DNA of 64,000 bases, taken from contig NZ_CP102246.1 of the NCBI RefSeq assembly GCF_024599795.1, positions 4,030,001 to 4,094,000 of the forward strand. Direction: 5' to 3'. The notes beneath the pieces were generated by a model that saw only the letters and a list, made by a program, of their open reading frames with translations, was not told the origin of the DNA and did no database searches. Positions 32,356-41,727 of the stretch are shown piece after piece. The position numbers were made by a program, and so were the translations under genes. This stretch comes from Enterobacter cloacae complex sp. R_G8. GTDB taxonomy: Bacteria; Pseudomonadota; Gammaproteobacteria; Enterobacterales; Enterobacteriaceae. Position 1 is the stretch's first letter, and every line of letters starts with the position of its first letter.

Positions 32356-33449
32356 AGCCCCATACAGCGAGCCCGGCGATCGTCCACGCGTTTTGCGAAC
32401 CATGCCGTAGTCAGGTTACGGGTGATTTTCGGGCTTTCCAGTTTAATACCCGGCAGGATTGCCCGCGGTAACGCTTTTCCACTCTTCTTCTCTGCCAGCG
32501 CGAAGACCTGCCTGTAGAGATCCGTTTTCTCAAACGCCAGGCTATCGCCCTTCTCCAGCTGACGGCGAATGTCGCTGTCACTCATGCCAAGCGTTGACGA
32601 TAATTTCCGTACCGCCAGTTCCGTGGTGCCCGCCTTGCTGCTGCCGTAAGCGATGAGATCGCCGTCCAGCGCCAGTTTTACCCCGCTTGCACGGCTGACC
32701 GCACTCTGGAACGCTGCGTTTCGGCTGGCATACCAGCCCGCGTTAAAGTCGGCAAAGCGGTACAACGGCTCGTTATAACTCGCCGGATAGTTCAGCAGAT
32801 GATACGTACCAAACCACAGTCCGCCGCGCAGGGAGAAGACCTCCTGACGCGCCGTCCCGTCGATTTTCCACGGATAACCGTCCGTATGTTGCTCAGCAAA
32901 GGCAATGCTGACCTGCATCGGGCCACCGGTATGCACCGGATTGAGCGAGCCAAACAGCTTCTGCCCCATCGGCACCATATTAATGAAATCATCAAAAATG
33001 GCGCTCAGCTGTTTCTCGGTTTTCACCGTATCCAGCCGATCGCTATAGCTTTTGCCGTTTGGCGAGGTGATTTTAAGGGCGGTATGCACCAGGAAAACCG
33101 GGATATGCATCGATTCCGCGCGACGGTCGATCTCTTTCCAGGCAATTTTGTTCAGCCCAGGCACCACCGGGTCTGACTGGTACATCGACTCCTGCTGCGC
33201 CACGGCCAGCACCGAGCAGATATTCTCCTCGGTGGGGGCAATTTTCTGGCTTTCAAAGGTCTTTGCTAAGGCCTCAGCCCACGCATTGCGGTCTTTGACC
33301 GTTGAGGGCATTTTTTGCCGCACAACGCTCGCCACATCCACAGGTTTCTCACCTTTTTTAAGCGGGGCGGCCCCTTTTTCGGCACAACCCGCCAGTACAA
33401 GTGCGGCGAGTAAGGACAGCGATAACGTGCGCGGTACGGCAAAGGACAT
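32352..33449 (-). CDS. yaiW: YaiW, DUF1615 outer membrane lipoprotein
   Basis: Surface-exposed lipoprotein that in E. coli works with SbmA in uptake of proline-rich peptides such as Bac7. The 365 residues begin with a lipoprotein signal ending in LAGC (residues 19-22, cysteine 22). The rest is a DUF1615 domain with [10 protein letters not shown] and [11 protein letters not shown]. It follows sbmA by 14 bases on the same strand, a two-gene operon as in E. coli. Confidence 0.94.
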   Translation of the reverse strand: MSFAVPRTLSLSLLAALVLAGCAEKGAAPLKKGEKPVDVASVVRQKMPSTVKDRNAWAEALAKTFESQKIAPTEENICSVLAVAQQESMYQSDPVVPGLNKIAWKEIDRRAESMHIPVFLVHTALKITSPNGKSYSDRLDTVKTEKQLSAIFDDFINMVPMGQKLFGSLNPVHTGGPMQVSIAFAEQHTDGYPWKIDGTARQEVFSLRGGLWFGTYHLLNYPASYNEPLYRFADFNAGWYASRNAAFQSAVSRASGVKLALDGDLIAYGSSKAGTTELAVRKLSSTLGMSDSDIRRQLEKGDSLAFEKTDLYRQVFALAEKKSGKALPRAILPGIKLESPKITRNLTTAWFAKRVDDRRARCMGL

Positions 33450-33463
33450 AGCAACTCCCTGTT

Positions 33464-34684
33464 TTAGCTAAATGTATTGGTGACTTCCTGCAGATCCCGA
33501 TCGTCCAGTTCGCGTTCAAAGCTGCGAAGACGTTTGTAGATGGACATCAGTTCCACCAGCGTGGTCCAGGAACTGATCAGATACTGGAACGACCCGCGAA
33601 CCTGACCAAACACGTTGGTGATCTGTGTCATCAGACCCAATGTTATCGTACCCGCAACAATGGACGGGAACAGCAGGAACAAACCGAAAACGTTATCCAC
33701 CTGCAGATACAAAATGCGCGCAATGTTGAAGTACATATAGTGGAAGTAAAGACGGAAATAGTTGCGACGCACGGCGCCAAACAGTTCACGTACGGTTGGC
33801 GGCGAGGCGCGGTTGGCATCATCTTCGCCATAAACCAGCTCTTTACGATACGCTGCCTCGACGCGCTGATTTTTAAACTCCAGCCCAGGCAGTTTGATCC
33901 CCACGACCGCCAGCAGGCCCGTTCCCATCAATGACCAGACAATCGCGGCAATCACCAGACCATACGGCAGATGGCCAACGATCGGCAGATCCGGCACGTG
34001 TGCCGAGAGGGTCACCAGCACCGGCAGGAAGGCAATCAGCGTCATAATGGCATTGATAAAGCTTACGCCCATGTCTTCAAGGGTGGAGGCAAAACGCATG
34101 GTGTCTTCCTGCACACGCTGCGCGGCGCCTTCGATATGTCGCAGGTGTTGCCAGTGCGCCATATAATGTTCGTTCATCGCGGTACGCCAGCGGAAAACGT
34201 AGTGGCTGACAAAGAAATTGTTCATGACGCCAATCACTACCGCAATCAGGGCGATACCAAGGAAGATGCCCACTTCGTGGTAGAACTGATTGATGGTCAC
34301 CTTATGCGGTGAACTCAGTGCGCTCTGGATCAAATCATAGAACGGGGCATACCAGGCGTTAACCGCCACCCCCACTTCCACCAGAAACCAGGTGACAAAG
34401 ATAATTAGCGACGTACCAAGAATGGACCAGTATTGCCAGCGATGTGGCGCATAGACAAACCAGAACAGCGCAAACAGCCCAACACAAACCATGTAGTACG
34501 CATAAAACAGCAGATAGCTCAACGACCAGAAACGCGCCGCGCTAATGGGAACTTCGCCCGTCGCGCCCGTGATGCGCGTTAACCACGCTCCGCCGCCCGC
34601 CTGCCAGAAAATGACAGCGATCAGTGCCCAAATAAATGCCGACAGGAAAAATGGCCCCGGCTTTGGGAAAAAAGACTTAAACAT
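33464..34684 (-). CDS. sbmA: Peptide transporter SbmA
   Basis: Inner-membrane SbmA/BacA-like peptide transporter that takes up microcins B17 and J25, bleomycin and proline-rich peptides, driven by the proton gradient. The 406-residue protein matches E. coli SbmA in length, with about seven to eight membrane segments and conserved ends [13 protein letters not shown] and [10 protein letters not shown]. Unlike the Mycobacterium relatives it has no ATPase domain. It is the first gene of the sbmA-yaiW operon. The next gene upstream ends before a strong hairpin. Confidence 0.97.
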   Translation of the reverse strand: MFKSFFPKPGPFFLSAFIWALIAVIFWQAGGGAWLTRITGATGEVPISAARFWSLSYLLFYAYYMVCVGLFALFWFVYAPHRWQYWSILGTSLIIFVTWFLVEVGVAVNAWYAPFYDLIQSALSSPHKVTINQFYHEVGIFLGIALIAVVIGVMNNFFVSHYVFRWRTAMNEHYMAHWQHLRHIEGAAQRVQEDTMRFASTLEDMGVSFINAIMTLIAFLPVLVTLSAHVPDLPIVGHLPYGLVIAAIVWSLMGTGLLAVVGIKLPGLEFKNQRVEAAYRKELVYGEDDANRASPPTVRELFGAVRRNYFRLYFHYMYFNIARILYLQVDNVFGLFLLFPSIVAGTITLGLMTQITNVFGQVRGSFQYLISSWTTLVELMSIYKRLRSFERELDDRDLQEVTNTFS

Positions 34685-34744
34685 GATGCTTCCTTCTTGT
34701 TGTTATGGCTGTTGCTGTGTTCAACACATCACCACACGAAAATC

Positions 34745-34774
34745 TTGCCTGCGCCAACCTCCTGGCGCAGGCAA
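34745..34774 (-). terminator. Terminator hairpin between the cysteine hydrolase gene and sbmA
   Basis: A 12-bp perfect stem TTGCCTGCGCCA / TGGCGCAGGCAA with a six-base loop. On the minus strand GATTTTCG follows. It ends hydrolase transcripts before sbmA. Confidence 0.75.
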
Positions 34775-34799
34775 AAAGGTCAGACCCGAGGGTTTATTA

Positions 34800-35333
34800 T
34801 TAGTTCGCTTTCCAGTGTTCAAGAATTGTTTCGGTGCGTTTCACTGCTGGCGGGTTTGCGGGCGCGATGAAGTCGCGCCAGACGTCGTTGTAGTGGTTAA
34901 TCAGAATGCGTGCTTCGGCCGCCGGGCGATTCGCGGTGGTATGCGCATCCTCCGCCACGGTGATGTGATAGCCGCGACTGACACCGTTTTTGAACGTGGC
35001 ATCAACACAATAATCGGTGGCACAGCCGCAGATGACAAACTCGTGAATCCCCTGCTCGCGGAGCAGCGCCTCAAGCGAGGTGTTATAGAACGCATCGCAG
35101 GCCGTCTTGGTCACGTAGAGGGCATCAGCAGGCTGATGCAGTTCAGGCAGCAAGGCAAACCCGTCACTGCCCTCTTCCAGACCGCCAGGCTCGGTATGCT
35201 GAATAAAAATCACCCGATCGGCTGCCTGGGTAAGCTGATTGATCAGTGAGACACATTTTTCACGCTGATGACGAGGCGTTTCGAACACCCCTTGCTGCAT
35301 ATCGACAACCATAACCACACGCTTTCCGGACAT
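34800..35333 (-). CDS. Cysteine hydrolase, isochorismatase superfamily
   Basis: The 177 residues from MSGKRVVMVVDMQQG carry the full Asp-Lys-Cys triad of the isochorismatase-like hydrolases: Asp in VVDMQQGVF, Lys in YVTKTACDAF and Cys in ICGCATDYCVDAT. Relatives hydrolyse amides such as nicotinamide, ureidoacrylate or N-carbamoyl compounds; the substrate here cannot be told. The start at 35333 has GGAGAAGG upstream and is preferred to an ATG 33 bases earlier. It sits between sbmA and ampH, which are adjacent in E. coli, so it is an insertion relative to that genome. Confidence 0.88.
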   Translation of the reverse strand: MSGKRVVMVVDMQQGVFETPRHQREKCVSLINQLTQAADRVIFIQHTEPGGLEEGSDGFALLPELHQPADALYVTKTACDAFYNTSLEALLREQGIHEFVICGCATDYCVDATFKNGVSRGYHITVAEDAHTTANRPAAEARILINHYNDVWRDFIAPANPPAVKRTETILEHWKAN

Positions 35334-35538
35334 ACCCTTCTCCGCAAGATTGAGTAACACAGCCATCTATCATAAGGCCGATGTCACAAAATGGGAGACT
35401 GACGGCAAGTAAATTCTTCTGATTTACTCGCAGTTACGTTTTTCTGGTTATCGTTATGTAATTCGGGGCATTGCACCGTACGGTTTAGTAGTATAAATAC
35501 CCATTACTTTCCTCATTCACTTCTATGGATGCTTTTCG

Positions 35539-36705
35539 TTGAAACGTTGTCTGCTCTCTTTCGCCGCGCTGTGTGCGGTGAGCTTCTCCACCGCCCAGGC
35601 AGCCCAACCGCTGACGGCCCCCGTTTTGGCATCAGATATTGCCGATCGCTACGCCAACCTCATTTACTACGGCAGTGGCGCGACGGGCATGGCGATGGTC
35701 GTCATCGACGGCAACCAGCGCGTGTTTCGCAGTTTTGGCGAAACGCGTCCAGGTAATAACGTTCATCCACAGCTGGATTCCGTCATCCGCATCGCGTCCC
35801 TGACCAAGCTGATGACCAGCGAAATGCTGGTGAAATTGCTGGACCAGGGTGTGGTGAAACTCGACGATCCGCTCAGCAAGTATGCCCCACCGGGCGCACG
35901 CGTTCCGACATATCAGGGAACCCCCATCACGCTGGTCAATCTGGCGACGCATACCAGCGCCCTGCCACGCGAGCAGCCAGGCGGTGCGGCACACCGTGAC
36001 GTTTTTGTCTGGCCGACCCGGGAACAACGCTGGAACTACCTGAGCACCGCCACGCTGAAGACCGCGCCAGGTTCGCAGGCATCTTACTCCAACCTGGCCT
36101 TTGATCTGCTGGCCGATGCGCTCTCGACGGCAGCGGGCAAACCGTATACGCAGCTGTTCGAAGAGCAGATCACGCGCCCATTGGGCATGAAGGACACCAC
36201 ATTCACCCCTTCGCCGGATCAGTGCCGCCGTCTGATGGTCGCAGAGAAAGGCGCCAGCCCGTGTAATAACACGCTGGCAGCCATCGGCAGCGGCGGTGTT
36301 TACTCCACGCCAGGCGACATGATGCGCTGGATGCAGCAGTTCCTCTCATCAGACTTCTACTCACGTAGCCACCAGGCTGACCGTATGCAGACCCTGATTT
36401 ACCAGCGCAGTCAGTTGCACCGCGTGATCGGCATGGACGTACCAGGCAAAGCTGACGCCCTCGGTCTGGGCTGGGTATATATGGCACCGAAAAATGGCCG
36501 TCCGGGCATTATCCAGAAAACGGGTGGCGGTGGTGGATTCATTACCTATATGGCAATGATCCCCCAGTCCAACGTGGGCGCTTTTGTGGTGGTCACCCGC
36601 TCGCCAAATACGCGTTTCGTTAATATGAGCGATGGCATCAATAACTTAGTCGCCGAGCTGAGTGCCAATAAAGCCCAGGTGCTGACCGCCTCCGTCCAGC
36701 CTTAA
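35539..36705 (+). CDS. ampH: AmpH, class C beta-lactamase-like D,D-carboxypeptidase/endopeptidase
   Basis: Periplasmic penicillin-binding protein that trims peptidoglycan peptides and has weak beta-lactamase activity; linked in E. coli to peptidoglycan recycling. The 388-residue precursor has a signal peptide (cleavage after AQAA region, about 21-22), the catalytic SLTK at residues 87-90, the YSN motif in SYSNLAF and KTGG in IQKTGGGGG. The start is TTG at 35539; no ATG in frame fits the signal peptide. It is divergent from the cysteine hydrolase. Its stop overlaps iprA. Confidence 0.96.
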   Translation: MKRCLLSFAALCAVSFSTAQAAQPLTAPVLASDIADRYANLIYYGSGATGMAMVVIDGNQRVFRSFGETRPGNNVHPQLDSVIRIASLTKLMTSEMLVKLLDQGVVKLDDPLSKYAPPGARVPTYQGTPITLVNLATHTSALPREQPGGAAHRDVFVWPTREQRWNYLSTATLKTAPGSQASYSNLAFDLLADALSTAAGKPYTQLFEEQITRPLGMKDTTFTPSPDQCRRLMVAEKGASPCNNTLAAIGSGGVYSTPGDMMRWMQQFLSSDFYSRSHQADRMQTLIYQRSQLHRVIGMDVPGKADALGLGWVYMAPKNGRPGIIQKTGGGGGFITYMAMIPQSNVGAFVVVTRSPNTRFVNMSDGINNLVAELSANKAQVLTASVQP

Positions 36706-37313
36706 TATTCCGTGGGCAAACGGTTGATGCTAACCAGTTTGCCCCGGCTCATATTGATGTAGTTACCCTGTCGAAGCGCAGCGAGGACCTCTGCGACGAC
36801 GGAACGCGAAATGCGCGTGCTTTGTTGAATATGATTCATCACGCCAATTTTTGAGCGCAGGGTTTCATCCCATTCGGCCATATTCAGCAGCATGGCGCGG
36901 ATTTGGTGATAGGAGTTATTTCCTACCAGTTGCCTGTCCCGCTTTTCAAGAATGGATTTAATCCAGGATAGCCAGCAGAAAGCTTCTTTCCAGAGAGAAC
37001 TTTGCTGAATAAGTTGCAGAGAGGTCGAAGCAGGTAAATAAAAGCCTGTGCATGGATTTTTGGCCACGACCCGGTATTCCTGCATGCCAGCGGCCAGGCC
37101 CAGAATAAAGGGCGCAGTGGCAATGCCAATCAGCAGTTCGTCAGCACGACGATAGATTTCAATAATGCCAGTCTGTAATACAAGGGTGCTAGGTTCATCG
37201 TTATCATCATTTAAAATAATCTGCTGAGGAGCAGATCTAAAAGGGGTACTGGCTACTTTCAAACACTGTTCGAGCCGGCTTAATTCAGAAAGTGGTTTCG
37301 CATTAACTTTCAT
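36702..37313 (-). CDS. iprA: IprA/YaiV, CRP-like transcription regulator
   Basis: Regulator described in Salmonella and E. coli as an inhibitor of hydrogen peroxide resistance. The 203 residues show a degenerate cyclic-nucleotide-binding-like N-terminal domain and a C-terminal helix-turn-helix (TRISRSVVAEVLAALRQGNYI). No typical cAMP-binding arginine/serine pair was seen. It is convergent with ampH (four-base overlap) and upstream of the autotransporter terminator. Confidence 0.85.
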   Translation of the reverse strand: MKVNAKPLSELSRLEQCLKVASTPFRSAPQQIILNDDNDEPSTLVLQTGIIEIYRRADELLIGIATAPFILGLAAGMQEYRVVAKNPCTGFYLPASTSLQLIQQSSLWKEAFCWLSWIKSILEKRDRQLVGNNSYHQIRAMLLNMAEWDETLRSKIGVMNHIQQSTRISRSVVAEVLAALRQGNYINMSRGKLVSINRLPTEY

Positions 37314-37364
37314 GCAGACCTCAGGACATCCGTATTTGTCGGTTCAATATTATTTTTTTAGATG

Positions 37365-37394
37365 AAAAAGCGGGGGATATATTCCCCCGCTTTT
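37365..37394 (-). terminator. Terminator of the autotransporter gene
   Basis: A stem AAAAGCGGGGGA / TCCCCCGCTTTT with a short loop, followed on the minus strand by TTTTTCATC, 6 bases past the stop codon. Confidence 0.9.
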
Positions 37395-37399
37395 ATACA

Positions 37400-40174
37400 T
37401 TACCAGGTATATTTCACACCCACATTAGCGCCCCAGTTCTGGTCAACGTCGCCGCCGCCCAGGTAAGTGGCATCGGTGTATGCACTGAAGTTTTTGGTGA
37501 AACTGAACTGTGTGCCCAGCCCTACACGGACAGCAGAGCCTTCAACACCGTTGTCGATGCTGTCGCCATTTACGTCCGCATTGTTGTCAGCATCGTCATA
37601 CACATACGCCAGCTTGAAGTATGGTGTCAGGGCTTGCTCTCCTCCGTAGTTGAAGGTGTAGCCCGCATCCAGACCAAGTTCATAGCGCAGGCTGTCGTAA
37701 GACTGGCCATCAATACGCATGTCGTTGCTTAACCGGTAGTCATCACCCGACTGGAACAGTCCAGACACGGCCGCATACGGCGTGACATAGCCGGACAGGT
37801 TTGGTTTCCAGTCATAACCCAGTTTCATACCGAAGCCTACCGCATCTGTCGTGGTATTACCGTCCACGTACTGACCGTTGCTCATGGTCGCGGAGAGATC
37901 GTTATTGAAACGGGTATAGCTCAGGGAGCTGTCGAGGAAGAGATCATTGGCAAACTTCGCAGAGGCATAGAGCATTGCCGTCTGGCTATCCTGATCAACC
38001 TGACCGGTACGATCGCTGATATCCCCTTTCGCGAAACCTGCCGCACCGCCGACGATCCACTTCGCATTGTTACCGTCAATCTGGGTATCCAGACCAACCA
38101 TAATCCCGCTGACGTCCTGATCGTAGCTGACAACGCCATTATCGGCGTCGAAGTTGCCGCCGAAGTAGCTTACCCACGCCCCGCCGTTATCGGCCAGACC
38201 GTGACGGCTGTTGGTGAGACGCGTTCCGACGGTGTCCTGTTGCAGATCCCAGATATTGGTATTCGCTGACGGAATGCTCAGCGCCATATTGGCATAGTCG
38301 GTCAACGCTTTCTGCTGCAGAACAACCGTGTCACCCTTCTGCTGCGCCTGGTAGGTATAGGCGCCTAAATCAGCTTTGTTTGCGGCAGTAAAGCTCGCCG
38401 CAGTATCCGCATTGTTGTCATAAACGCGGATGATCTCTTTGTTTTTATAATCAGCAACAGAACCGGCGCCGGTCGCATCGTCGATACGCACGGTGTAGTT
38501 ACCTGCCACATCACCATTCACCGCCAGATGACCGTCTGAGTTAAGCGCCACGACGCCATAGTCGTAATCGGCTTTGCTCTTGTCATTGGTGATAAAGCGG
38601 GCGTTGGTCAGATCGCTGTTCAGCACGTAATCACGGCTGGCAACGTTCAGCACCCCGCCATCGGTCAGTACCATATTGTGCGTGTCCACCTGACCCAGCC
38701 CTAACGCCAGTTCCGCACCGTTGTCGACGGTGATGGTGTTGGCATACAGTTCAGCTGTTTCTTCCGTCAGAGCGGCACGGCTGTAGCTGTCCAGATACAG
38801 GCTGTCTGTCGCCACTGCGCCACTGTCGCCAATGTTCAGGGTAGAGACGTTGGTCAGGGTGATGGAATCCGCCAGCAGGCCAGAGTTTTCAACATTCACC
38901 TGCGACTGGTTATTCACAGCCAGCGTATCGATGTTAGACAGTTTGCGGGTGTCCCACTCAGAACCGTTGTCCAGGGTGATGTTGAACAGACCGCTCTGAT
39001 ACACCTCTTCACCTGCAACGTGACCGTTGGTGTCATAAGTGGAATCAGGCCAGATGCTGTTTGGAGACAGGGTTCTCCAGTCAACGCTGCTGTAACCCTC
39101 ACCATACATTTGCGCGGTGCCGATCGCTTCAACGCTGGATTGCGCAGCGCCAACCCATTTGCTGCCGTTAGTCAGCGTGACATCCAGCTTATCGGTACCA
39201 TCCCAGCCGTTGGTGGTTGGGTTATACACCCCGTCTTCGGTGGTATCGGTTGCCGGGTCGCCATTTTCGTAGAAATTGTTGTCGAAGGTGCTGGAGAACA
39301 GAATATCGCCGGTAACGGTAGAGTGATCAAACGTGGCGGTGGTTTGCATCGCGTTATCGGACGCGCCCGCAGCAACTATCAGCGCCGCGTCATCTGCCCC
39401 GGTCGCGTTGGTTTCACCGTAGTCGCTCGGCTTCGCGGTTTGACCATAGAACCCGCTGGTACCCAGATCGCTGTAGGCACCAGACGTCAGAACAGAGTCT
39501 TTGACCACCAGGGTGTTGGTAAAGACATTACTGCTATCCGCAACGCCTTCAACACCGTCATACGGGGTATTGTCCAGTTCATGGTAACCCTGTGTCAGCG
39601 TGATGCCAGCAACGTGGGAGTTGTTCTGGATAACAATATCCGATTCCACATCCAGCGTGATCGCGTTACCCAGTCCATAGGTATCCAGATAGTGGGTTTC
39701 GGTGTTGTCACCATTCAGAACATCATACGCATAATGCTCATAGGTATCGTTAATGGTGGAGTGATCGACGGTCAGGCTAAAACGATCGTACGGCGTATGG
39801 GTCGAGCCGTCCGTATCAACCCCGTCAGCACATGTGGTGGTCATGCACTTTGAGGTGATCATGCCATTAATGGTGCTATTAGAAATGCTCAGCGCATTCG
39901 CTCTTCCATTGACGCCATCGTCAAGGTAGTACGTGGAAATAACGCCGTTCACCGTTGACTTATTAATCACCGGATAAATATCACCGTCATGGGTGGCATC
40001 CGAGTAATCCCAGTCAGTGTAGCCATAATACCAGGGGGTTGATGCTGTATTATCATATCCGAAGGTATTATATGTGGTACCAGAAATATCTTTCGCATTG
40101 GCCTGAGAAGCGATAGCCAGCGTGCAGGCTAATGCAAGTTGTGATACAACCAGTTTCTTTTTCCATGTTTGCAT
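37400..40174 (-). CDS. ehaB: Autotransporter adhesin of the EhaB/UpaC/YaiT type (type Va)
   Basis: Predicted surface protein secreted by its own beta barrel; E. coli relatives promote biofilm and matrix binding. The 924 residues start MQTWKKKLVVSQLALACTLA with a signal peptide (cleavage after about residue 27); GAGGAGGG eight bases upstream supports this start. Passenger (about 28-640) is rich in Asp, Asn, Tyr and Thr with short beta-helix type repeats (NxSTxNG, LxVxNxSxxN) and contains one close cysteine pair (residues 110 and 115). The barrel (about 660-924) ends in VKYTW. In E. coli K-12 the locus (yaiT) is broken by IS3; here it is intact. Symbol is given by analogy. Confidence 0.85.
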   Translation of the reverse strand: MQTWKKKLVVSQLALACTLAIASQANAKDISGTTYNTFGYDNTASTPWYYGYTDWDYSDATHDGDIYPVINKSTVNGVISTYYLDDGVNGRANALSISNSTINGMITSKCMTTTCADGVDTDGSTHTPYDRFSLTVDHSTINDTYEHYAYDVLNGDNTETHYLDTYGLGNAITLDVESDIVIQNNSHVAGITLTQGYHELDNTPYDGVEGVADSSNVFTNTLVVKDSVLTSGAYSDLGTSGFYGQTAKPSDYGETNATGADDAALIVAAGASDNAMQTTATFDHSTVTGDILFSSTFDNNFYENGDPATDTTEDGVYNPTTNGWDGTDKLDVTLTNGSKWVGAAQSSVEAIGTAQMYGEGYSSVDWRTLSPNSIWPDSTYDTNGHVAGEEVYQSGLFNITLDNGSEWDTRKLSNIDTLAVNNQSQVNVENSGLLADSITLTNVSTLNIGDSGAVATDSLYLDSYSRAALTEETAELYANTITVDNGAELALGLGQVDTHNMVLTDGGVLNVASRDYVLNSDLTNARFITNDKSKADYDYGVVALNSDGHLAVNGDVAGNYTVRIDDATGAGSVADYKNKEIIRVYDNNADTAASFTAANKADLGAYTYQAQQKGDTVVLQQKALTDYANMALSIPSANTNIWDLQQDTVGTRLTNSRHGLADNGGAWVSYFGGNFDADNGVVSYDQDVSGIMVGLDTQIDGNNAKWIVGGAAGFAKGDISDRTGQVDQDSQTAMLYASAKFANDLFLDSSLSYTRFNNDLSATMSNGQYVDGNTTTDAVGFGMKLGYDWKPNLSGYVTPYAAVSGLFQSGDDYRLSNDMRIDGQSYDSLRYELGLDAGYTFNYGGEQALTPYFKLAYVYDDADNNADVNGDSIDNGVEGSAVRVGLGTQFSFTKNFSAYTDATYLGGGDVDQNWGANVGVKYTW

Positions 40175-40625
40175 TGGGTCATCCCTCCTCAGGGACGTAA
40201 GCAAGTTTGTCCATCAAATCATTTGGCAACATTGTATTGCGGAGGGAATTATGCATTTTCATTTCGAAAAGGTTCAATGAATGATTCCATTAAGTCCGTA
40301 TACAGACTAATAACATGAAAAAAATGCAGCGGCATTAAAAACCAGAAATAAACACTATAAAAACAGCGAATTAAAATCACCAGATATAAACATGGATAAT
40401 ATAATAAAGAATAATAGATCATTATTAATGATACATTTACTTCAATATAGAAATGACACCAATATCTTACGCATTTAAAAAACATGCTGGTGCTGGTTAT
40501 CTCTATTGACCATATGAAACATTGCAAACCGCATTTCGCATTAACAAAAAGCCTACTTTCGTAAAACCCTCTCCCCCACTTTCATGTACACTAGCCTTCT
40601 TTGTCACACAAACGTCAGGCATATC
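40175..40625. other. AT-rich intergenic region between autotransporter and hemB
   Basis: 451 bases, strongly AT-rich between about 40240 and 40560, and so unlike the flanking genes. An open frame of 92 codons (40249-40527, minus) is hydrophobic and low-complexity without a ribosome site and is not called. The region must hold promoters for both divergent genes and, from its composition, may be bound by H-NS. Confidence 0.55.
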
Positions 40626-41600
40626 ATGACCGATTTAATTGCTCGTCCCCGTCGTCTGCGCAAGTCACCGGCACTGCGCGCTATGTTTGAAGAGACAACA
40701 CTGACCCTAAACGATCTGGTGTTGCCGATTTTTGTTGAAGAAGAGATCGATGACTACAAAGCCATCGAGGCCATGCCAGGCGTGATGCGCATTCCGGAAA
40801 AATATCTGGCACGTGAGATAGAACGTATCGCCAACGCGGGGATCCGCTCGGTGATGACCTTTGGCATCTCCCACCACACTGACGCTACCGGCAGCGATGC
40901 CTGGAAAGAAGACGGTTTAGTCGCCCGTATGTCACGGATCTGCAAAGAGACCGTGCCGGAAATGATCGTCATGTCAGACACCTGTTTCTGTGAATACACC
41001 TCACATGGCCATTGCGGTGTGCTGTGCGATCACGGTGTCGATAACGACGCCACTTTGCTGAATCTCGGCAAGCAGGCGGTGGTAGCAGCAGCAGCCGGTG
41101 CGGATTTCATCGCACCTTCCGCTGCCATGGACGGGCAGGTTCAGGCGATCCGCCAGGCGCTTGATGCGGCCGGATTCACCGATACCGCCATCATGTCCTA
41201 CTCCACTAAGTTTGCCTCTTCGTTCTACGGTCCGTTCCGTGAAGCGGCCGGTACAGCGCTGAAGGGCGATCGCAAAACCTATCAGATGAACCCGCTGAAC
41301 CGCCGTGAAGCCATCCGTGAATCGCTGCTGGATGAAGCCCAGGGCGCAGATTGCCTGATGGTGAAACCGGCTGGCGCGTATCTGGATATCCTGCGTGACA
41401 TTCGCGAGCGCACCGAGCTGCCGCTGGGTGCATACCAGGTGAGCGGCGAGTACGCGATGATCAAATTCGCCGCGCAGGCGGGTGCGATCGACGAAGAGAA
41501 AGTGATCCTGGAAAGCCTGGGCGCGATCAAACGTGCCGGCGCGGATCTGATCTTCAGCTACTTTGCACTGGATCTGGCCGAGAAGAAAATTCTGCGTTAA
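40626..41600 (+). CDS. hemB: Delta-aminolevulinic acid dehydratase (porphobilinogen synthase)
   Basis: Condenses two 5-aminolevulinate molecules to porphobilinogen in heme synthesis. The 324 residues from [18 protein letters not shown] match E. coli. Zinc cysteines lie in [15 protein letters not shown], and the two active-site lysines in [12 protein letters not shown] and [10 protein letters not shown]. An in-frame upstream ATG at 40584 is not conserved. Followed by a REP element and the acyltransferase gene. Confidence 0.97.
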   Translation: MTDLIARPRRLRKSPALRAMFEETTLTLNDLVLPIFVEEEIDDYKAIEAMPGVMRIPEKYLAREIERIANAGIRSVMTFGISHHTDATGSDAWKEDGLVARMSRICKETVPEMIVMSDTCFCEYTSHGHCGVLCDHGVDNDATLLNLGKQAVVAAAAGADFIAPSAAMDGQVQAIRQALDAAGFTDTAIMSYSTKFASSFYGPFREAAGTALKGDRKTYQMNPLNRREAIRESLLDEAQGADCLMVKPAGAYLDILRDIRERTELPLGAYQVSGEYAMIKFAAQAGAIDEEKVILESLGAIKRAGADLIFSYFALDLAEKKILR

Positions 41601-41611
41601 TCCGCTTTAGC

Positions 41612-41639
41612 GCCGGGTGGCGGCTTTGCCTTACCCGGC
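41612..41639 (-). repeat. REP element downstream of hemB
   Basis: GCCGGGT (41612-41618) and ACCCGGC (41633-41639) flank GGCGGCTTTGCCTT, the classic REP palindrome, oriented on the minus strand. Confidence 0.85.
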
Positions 41640-41727
41640 CTCCTCTCTGCGCTAATCTTCACCAAACTGCAATACAACCGACATCTCTCCCTTCTACTGT
41701 CTGAGCAAGACGGCAGGAGGAGTAACC

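Noticed and set aside
39020..39853. 277-codon plus-strand frame inside the autotransporter gene
   Set aside because: Shadow of the repetitive passenger; the real gene has signal peptide, ribosome site and barrel.
40249..40527. 92-codon hydrophobic frame on the minus strand upstream of hemB
   Set aside because: Low-complexity AT-rich sequence with no ribosome site; frames of this kind arise by chance in such DNA.
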